From contig NC_092320.1 of assembly GCF_036785885.1 (NCBI RefSeq), forward strand, positions 22,321,557-22,385,556: 64,000 nucleotides of DNA, in the 5' to 3' direction. The position numbers were made by a program, and so were the translations under genes. The notes beneath the pieces were generated by a model that ran no database searches, was not told the origin of the DNA, and worked only from the letters and a program-made list of their open reading frames with translations. Positions 59,138-64,000 of this stretch are shown piece after piece (within the stretch, counting starts at the first letter, position 1; every line of letters begins with the position of its first letter). The DNA is from Coffea arabica. Its lineage: Eukaryota > Streptophyta > Magnoliopsida > Gentianales > Rubiaceae.

Positions 59138-59642
59138 ATGCTTAGAGCAAAATTGCTCAGATTTATACAAATATCATTCCTATCATTGTTAGGTGAACCT
59201 GAAGGGCATAAGGAGCTCATTGATTCGATATGTTCAACAACTGTAGCTATCCTGATTTCTTTATTAATTTGCATCCCAATTTGATCAATAAGGTGCTTTT
59301 TGTTGATCTCAATATGTATTTTCCTCCATCCCTTCTTAGCTATATCTTTGATAATTGCTAACTTTACTGCTTCAGCCTTATCTTGGATTTCTGTTAATCC
59401 GGAGAATTATTTCGTCTCTGAGGCTTCTGTTTTCACCAATGATGATAAGTATTCTTCCTCTTCATACAATTATGAGGTGCATGGATACAATGGCCATGAT
59501 CATGGTTACTATCACAAACCACCTTTCTCAACAGTGATCGATGATAAGGGACCAGTGACATGTTTTTAGCCAGGAAAATGCTCATGGTTGTTCTATAATG
59601 TGACAGGAGATTGGAGTGGCAAGAGGCGAGAGCTGTGCGGAA
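59138..59642 (+). pseudogene. Unrecognised gene fragment interrupted by a hAT MITE
   Basis: The frame 59300-59569 starts with a hydrophobic, signal-peptide-like segment (MLISICIFLHPFLAISLI) and continues with a Tyr/His/Gly-rich part (YNGHDHGYYHKPP). It reaches a TAG, after which the same frame stays open to the MITE insertion at 59643. An upstream stretch from 59138 also looks coding. The family is not recognised. It could be a decayed small secreted protein gene or chance sequence. Confidence 0.3.
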
Positions 59643-59957
59643 CAGGGTTCAAAGTCACGGTCGTAGTTGCAGTCGCGGCCCAAACCGTTTCATATCGGTT
59701 TCGATATATCGGTCACGGTTTTGGCGAGATGCAAATTTTTGAAATATTTAATATTCTAAAAATTATAAAAATATGATAAACAAAAATAATTAAAAAATTA
59801 GTAAAAATAATAAAAATTCGAGTTGACTCGGGATGACTCGGCAGTTTCAACCCTTTACAGTAACGTTTCGACTAGTCAAGTATCTCGGAATTTCGATATC
59901 GTATCAGGAGGATCCGAAACGATAAACGACTCGGCCGGGTCGAGTCTTTGAACCATG
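59643..59957 (+). mobile_element. hAT-like MITE, copy 2
   Basis: 315 bases, ends CAGGGTTCAAAGTC / GTCTTTGAACCATG, flanked by GTGCGGAA (59635-59642) and GTGCCGAA (59958-59965), an 8-bp duplication with one mismatch. The interior matches 28916-29303, including ATTTAATATTCTAAAAATT and the CGAG-rich right half. Confidence 0.87.
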
Positions 59958-59965
59958 GTGCCGAA

Positions 59966-60783
59966 TGAATTCCTGCAGTTTAGTAGCTTTTTACATCTCA
60001 AAATGCATTGAATGTATAGTCAGAGGAAAGGGAGAATGCGGGATTGAGTTAGATACAGTTGGATATGGCACTATAATTGTTGTATTTTGTTCACAACTTG
60101 ATGTATGCTTACAGATACAGTTGTATTGATGCGTGGACTTGGTGTATATAAATAAAATTTATGAGTATAGTAAAATTATATAAGAGTAGACCATATTATA
60201 TGAGAAGTGCAGCAACTGGATAATTACAGCAGACGTCTAACCGCACCTATCCTCGATTCGCAGTTAGTGGAGTGTTGTAACCATCGTTGCCTCGCTAGCA
60301 ACCTTAGTATGGTGATGAATATTCTATACTGACTCGGGCCACTTTTGGACTGGGGCAGACTCACAGGTTCCATTTCGTGCCATTTGGAGGTAAATTAGTA
60401 ATTTACCCCCAAGTTACACCACATTCTACTTGAATTTTTTTTTTCTTCTAGCAAAGGAGAGGAGGGATTTATGAACCGGAAAAAGGAAGGAAAATTAAAA
60501 CCCAAAACTTCTAAGTCTTGAAGCACCAAACTATACTTGATTTTTATACCAGATGATAGCAAATAAACTGTACCTAATTTATACCTAAATTCAAATTGTT
60601 AACACTCAAATCCAATTTATTTGCACTAATCTCTAACTTTTGGATACCTAAAATGATTTATACCGAAATTCTTCTGATTTATACTAGGGACAAACTTATG
60701 TGAAATTGTACAAAACACAACCTGGGAGGCCTTAGATCCTTTGGACCGTCTTGTGATACTATAGGCTCCACACATTGTGTCAT
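59966..60783. other. Intergenic DNA, no gene seen
   Basis: A short GGTAAATTAGTAATTTACCC palindrome-like stretch (about 60389-60408) recalls MULE ends, but no element could be bounded. Confidence 0.35.
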
Positions 60784-60791
60784 ACTGTCTG

Positions 60792-62030
60792 CAATGTTTT
60801 CAAATCCGGACCGGACCGGCCGGTTTGACCGGTTCGACCGAGAACCGGCCATGTGTCCGGTCCGGTCCATAGCTTATGTTGACTTAGATAAAAATTCGGT
60901 CAAACTCGTAAAAACCCGTTCAAACCTTCAAAACCGGATCGGACCGTGAACCGCGGTTTTCCAATTTTTGAGTCAAAATTGACAAAATTTTCAATTTTGA
61001 CCAGACCCTAATCTTCACTTCACTTCAGACTTCCTCTTCGCCGCAGTTCGCACTTCGCTTCGCGGCTTCAGTCGTCCTGGGTTCCTCTCTGGCTCTCTCT
61101 GCAATTGCCGAAAATTGCCTTGCCTGCCGTTTCTATTTCCTTCTCCAAACTCCAATTTGATCCATAGCAATCAGCAAAAAGGAAGCATCGAGGTCCAAAG
61201 CTTGCAGTTTATATTGCAGTATCAGCAATATGCAGTATCAGCAGTATGACGATGAGGAGGACTGGGTGTTGTTTGGCTGCGGCTGAGAATCCAGTCGGTG
61301 GCCTTGACGATGTCGCCGCCGGCGGCCTTTAGAGCTTTAGGCTTCAGCAGCCAGAGAGTTGGGGAACCCCATGCTCACCAGTTGCTTCATCCTTACGTGC
61401 ATCTTTTCTCCCTTCCTCTGGCGCCAACTCTCATCAAGGAATTGGAATTTGGCACTTTCCGGAAAGCTGAAATATCAATAGCCGACCCCACTTTTTAACT
61501 TTCCCATCTTGCTTCATCTTACGTTGGTCACATTCAAAAAAGTTGCCCTTCTTCTTCATGTTATTACACTAGTCACCCATAGTCACCATAAGGGTTAATT
61601 CTAATTAAACCCCCCACCCCCTCAAAAAATGTTTCTTTTTCACATGAATGTCTAATTGAATCAATTCACCTCTTGTGCTATTATAAAGTTTTCAATCAGG
61701 TACAATTGGTTGGATAGCCCAATTTCAGCTTGAGTTTGGCATGTGCATTACATATATACTAATACATTTATACTGAATTACCAATTACACTTTTACTAAT
61801 TATACATTTATTCTATTTAGCCCAAGTAGGCACCGACGAGGGGGGAATGTTTGGGCAACGGGATGAGGGACTCCACCCCCCCCCCCGGTTGCCATTCCTA
61901 GTGGTGATGGAGATGGGGTTTTTTTTATTTTTTTTCTCAATACACCAAATTTTCCCTGTTGCAATTGCAGTAAATTCTAAAACAATTACAGTATTGTGGT
62001 TTAGTATTTATATCTTATTCTATGCATAGG

Positions 62031-62063
<33 letters not shown>

Positions 62064-62162
62064 TTATTTATTTATTGAACCCCGGTTGAACCGGTCCGAC
62101 CGGTTGAACCTCGACCCTTTCACCTCACCGGTTCGATTGACGGTTCGGGTTTGAAAACATTG
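60792..62162 (+). mobile_element. 1.37-kb hAT-like element with gene-like interior
   Basis: Ends CAATGTTTTCAAATCCGG / CGGGTTTGAAAACATTG are inverted repeats. A perfect 8-bp duplication ACTGTCTG flanks the element (60784-60791 and 62163-62170). Both subterminal regions are packed with CCGGT/ACCGG words (60805-60860, 60920-60955 and 62078-62150). The middle (about 61010-61500) is GC-richer and gene-like, with no transposase motif. A (TA)n run (62041-62061) and a poly-C tract (61875-61887) lie inside. Confidence 0.87.
61010..61500 (+). other. Gene-like block within the hAT-like element
   Basis: Base composition shifts to GC-rich, with a CT-rich leader-like stretch (61010-61140), short frames opening at 61229 (MQYQQYDDEEDWVLFGCG, then stop) and 61298-61495 (66 codons). 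The source gene is not recognised. It could be captured host DNA or a fragment of the element's own former transposase leader. Confidence 0.35.
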
Positions 62163-62220
62163 ACTGTCTGTGATAGCTAGACACTTCAAGCATGTTTTGG
62201 TGTTTTGTTGTTTGGGTTTC

Positions 62221-62825
62221 TGAGGATGTTCACCTCGGCCATCCCGAGTGGCCGAGGTGAACTCACCTCGTCCCTCATCGGAGCTCATCCGTGTCCCGGG
62301 CATCATCCCTGAGCTCGGCCTCGGCCGTTTCCCTAGCCTATTGTGTAGCTGACCTCGGCACCCCCACCTCAGCTGCACGCTGATGATGTCAAACCATCTG
62401 ACATCACCCAGAACCAGTGCTTTATCTGAAAAGCACTGGAGGCACTTAATGGCACCTGCACAATACTCCCCGTCATCATGCTCAGGCAGCTACAGTGTCA
62501 GAGTCAGACCTCCTGACACGGGACAGAGCCGTAATGACCAGAGGGTGGGTCCCACCAGCATAAGCCCTCCGCTCTGTCCTCTACTCTACTCTTCTATAAA
62601 TACCTCACTCACACTCCCAACAAGTAAGCCTACACTGTTCATTAACTCATATTCTCATTATTCTCGTTCTCATACTAACTTGATCGTCGGAGTGATCCCA
62701 GGGGAGAAGCCCCGCCATTCACTTCGGACAAGGAGGTTGACTTCGGACACAGGAGTTCACCTCACTTCATCTCAGAGAGGACTGATTTAGGTCGGCCCAT
62801 TTACCCACCAAAAATCACCTCTTCA
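62221..62825 (+). mobile_element. 5' LTR of a Ty3/gypsy-type retrotransposon
   Basis: Starts TGAGGATG and ends CACCTCTTCA, the TG...CA form, with the end immediately before a primer-binding site. A TATA-like TATAAATA lies at 62595-62602, where the U3/R boundary would be expected, preceded by CT-rich DNA. GC content rises sharply here. The 3' LTR lies beyond the window, so the exact left boundary and target duplication cannot be tested. Confidence 0.65.
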
Positions 62826-62827
62826 AT

Positions 62828-62846
62828 TGGCGCCGTCTGTGGGAAC
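62828..62846 (+). other. Retrotransposon primer-binding site
   Basis: TGGCGCCGTCTGTGGGAAC starts two bases after the LTR end. The initial TGG is complementary to a tRNA CCA 3' end. The tRNA species was not determined. Confidence 0.7.
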
Positions 62847-62864
62847 GAGACTACTATTACTAAA

Positions 62865-64000
62865 ATGAGATCCACGCGCTCCAGAAGTGGTCGAGTTCCC
62901 TCAACTGGGGCTGGGCAGACCTCGGGAGCCCAGCAAGATCGCATTTCTGAAGAGCAAGGGTCCCCGAGGACCCAGCCTAACAACGAGGAGGCCATCGCCA
63001 AGATGGCCGAGTTCGTATCACACAACCCTACCATTTTTGAGGAGCTAGGAAGGTACCTCAAAAGACAGGGGAAAGAAAAGGCCGAGTCCTCCAAGAGGAG
63101 GCCGACGAAGTCCCCTGAGGTACCTTCGGGTGAAGACTCAGATGAGGGGCGACTCTCTCGGAGTACCTCCAGGCGCGCCTCCTCCAAGGCGACGTCTAAA
63201 CTTGCCTCCATCTCCCGGGCGTTTTCTCGGGGACTGTTGGGGAAACGAGCTGAGGACCCACCTCGGCGCCCCGGGGGCCTAACTTCTGACTACATGAGGG
63301 CTCCGCCCTTTACTGATGACATCAATGGGGAGATGGTACCCCCGAACTTCAAGCTTCCAAATTTGCCCACCTATGACGGCCGAGGTGACCCCGAGAATCA
63401 CCTCCGCGCCTTCATCTCTGCATTCCGACTCTACTGCGTCCCCGACGCTGTGATCTGCCGAGCTTTCCCCATCTTCCTACATGGAACTGCCCGGAAGTGG
63501 TTCTGGAGTCTGGAACCAGGGAGCATTTCCTCTCTGGACGAGCTGATAGACCGGTTCATCCACCGCTTTGTATCATCCCGACCAATCACCAAGACTTCAG
63601 CTTACCTCTTGAACCTGCAACAGGGTCAGGGCGAGTCCCTTCGCTCGTATGCTCAAAGGTTCAATGATGAGAATGTGCAGATACCTGATCAGAACGAGCA
63701 GGTAACCCTCGCCGCCTTCACCAATGTGTTGGTGGCAGGGACTTTTAATACCGAAATCCATCGGGATTACCCCCGTACACTTCGGGAACTCTGGGACAGA
63801 GTGGACCAGGGAATCCGAAGTGAGGATGTAAACCGCATGAAGCGAGAGGCCCAAGCCTCTCGTACGGGGCAAAATCCCCGGAGGAGAGACACCAGCCGAG
63901 GTGAACCCGGCCCAAGTGGCACTTCAAACCAACTCCGAGACCGCCGGAGTGTCTTTGATCGAATAGTGAAAGGGAGATCGTCCACCTCGGACGCCGAGCT
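62865..64000 (+). CDS. Ty3/gypsy gag polyprotein, N-terminal part (runs off the window)
   Basis: An open frame of 378 codons from the first ATG after the primer-binding site runs without a stop to the window edge, so at least gag appears intact. The N-terminus is charged and Ser-rich. From about residue 160 comes the retrotransposon gag core: FKLPNLPTYDGRGDPENHLR (about 166-185), CRAFPIFLHGTARKWFWSL (about 204-222), and then an SSLDELIDRFIHRFV segment. The YDGxxDPxxHL and RAFPxxLxGxAxxWF patterns are typical of plant gypsy elements, probably of the Tat group (lineage inferred from memory). Gag packages the element RNA into virus-like particles in the cell. The lack of decay suggests a recent insertion. 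Protease, reverse transcriptase and integrase would lie to the right. Confidence 0.92.
   Translation, partial: MRSTRSRSGRVPSTGAGQTSGAQQDRISEEQGSPRTQPNNEEAIAKMAEFVSHNPTIFEELGRYLKRQGKEKAESSKRRPTKSPEVPSGEDSDEGRLSRSTSRRASSKATSKLASISRAFSRGLLGKRAEDPPRRPGGLTSDYMRAPPFTDDINGEMVPPNFKLPNLPTYDGRGDPENHLRAFISAFRLYCVPDAVICRAFPIFLHGTARKWFWSLEPGSISSLDELIDRFIHRFVSSRPITKTSAYLLNLQQGQGESLRSYAQRFNDENVQIPDQNEQVTLAAFTNVLVAGTFNTEIHRDYPRTLRELWDRVDQGIRSEDVNRMKREAQASRTGQNPRRRDTSRGEPGPSGTSNQLRDRRSVFDRIVKGRSSTSDAE

Noticed and set aside
1..64000. CRISPR arrays, operons, riboswitches, rRNA and tRNA genes
   Set aside because: The genome is plant nuclear in type. No regularly spaced repeats, cloverleaf sequences or rRNA-like stretches were noticed by eye, although a covariance-model scan was not possible.

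Overview
The window reads as nuclear DNA of a flowering plant, most likely a eudicot. It is AT-rich, its genes carry short exons and GT-AG introns, and it is dense in plant-type repeats (hAT and Mutator-like elements, foldback elements, SINEs, LTR retrotransposons). The style of the repeats suggests an asterid, perhaps Rubiaceae, but that is only a guess. I found no bacterial operon, CRISPR array, rRNA gene or tRNA gene.

Three intact protein genes can be modelled, all on the + strand. (1) 7859-12383 encodes a 97-residue mitochondrial 10 kDa co-chaperonin (CPN10) in three exons, with a heat-shock-element-like site upstream. (2) 22745-26145 encodes a 467-residue major facilitator superfamily transporter in four coding exons, probably with a non-coding first exon near 19.3 kb. 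(3) 43381-47447 encodes a 905-residue HIRAN-SNF2-RING-helicase protein of the HLTF/RAD5 type (SMARCA3-like 1) in four exons. These are unrelated housekeeping or transport genes and do not form a functional cluster.

Broken genes lie between them: a minus-strand intron-bearing pseudogene of the NEDD8-conjugating enzyme RCE1/UBC12 (26.9-28.1 kb), an F-box/FBA-type pseudogene split by a hAT MITE (28.1-29.5 kb), and a detached, decayed copy of the HIRAN coding segment 4.4 kb upstream of the intact HIRAN gene (39.1-39.3 kb).

The rest is mainly repeats. 1-6 kb holds LTR-retrotransposon-derived DNA flanked by two inverted copies of one MITE. 13.9-18.6 kb is a three-level nest: a hAT-like element (8-bp target duplication) contains a second hAT-like element (8-bp duplication), which contains a Pack-MULE (9-bp duplication) carrying a glycine-rich-protein gene fragment. 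32.8-34.5 kb repeats the first two levels with the same two families. 36.4-38.9 kb is LTR-like DNA filled with purine/pyrimidine foldback elements. 60.8-62.2 kb is a 1.37-kb hAT-like element with perfect 8-bp target duplications and gene-like internal sequence. 62.2 kb to the right edge is the 5' LTR, primer-binding site and uninterrupted gag region of a Ty3/gypsy retrotransposon that runs out of the window.

No convincing new biochemical system was seen. The most notable content is the nested and gene-capturing transposons and the relics of gene duplication.
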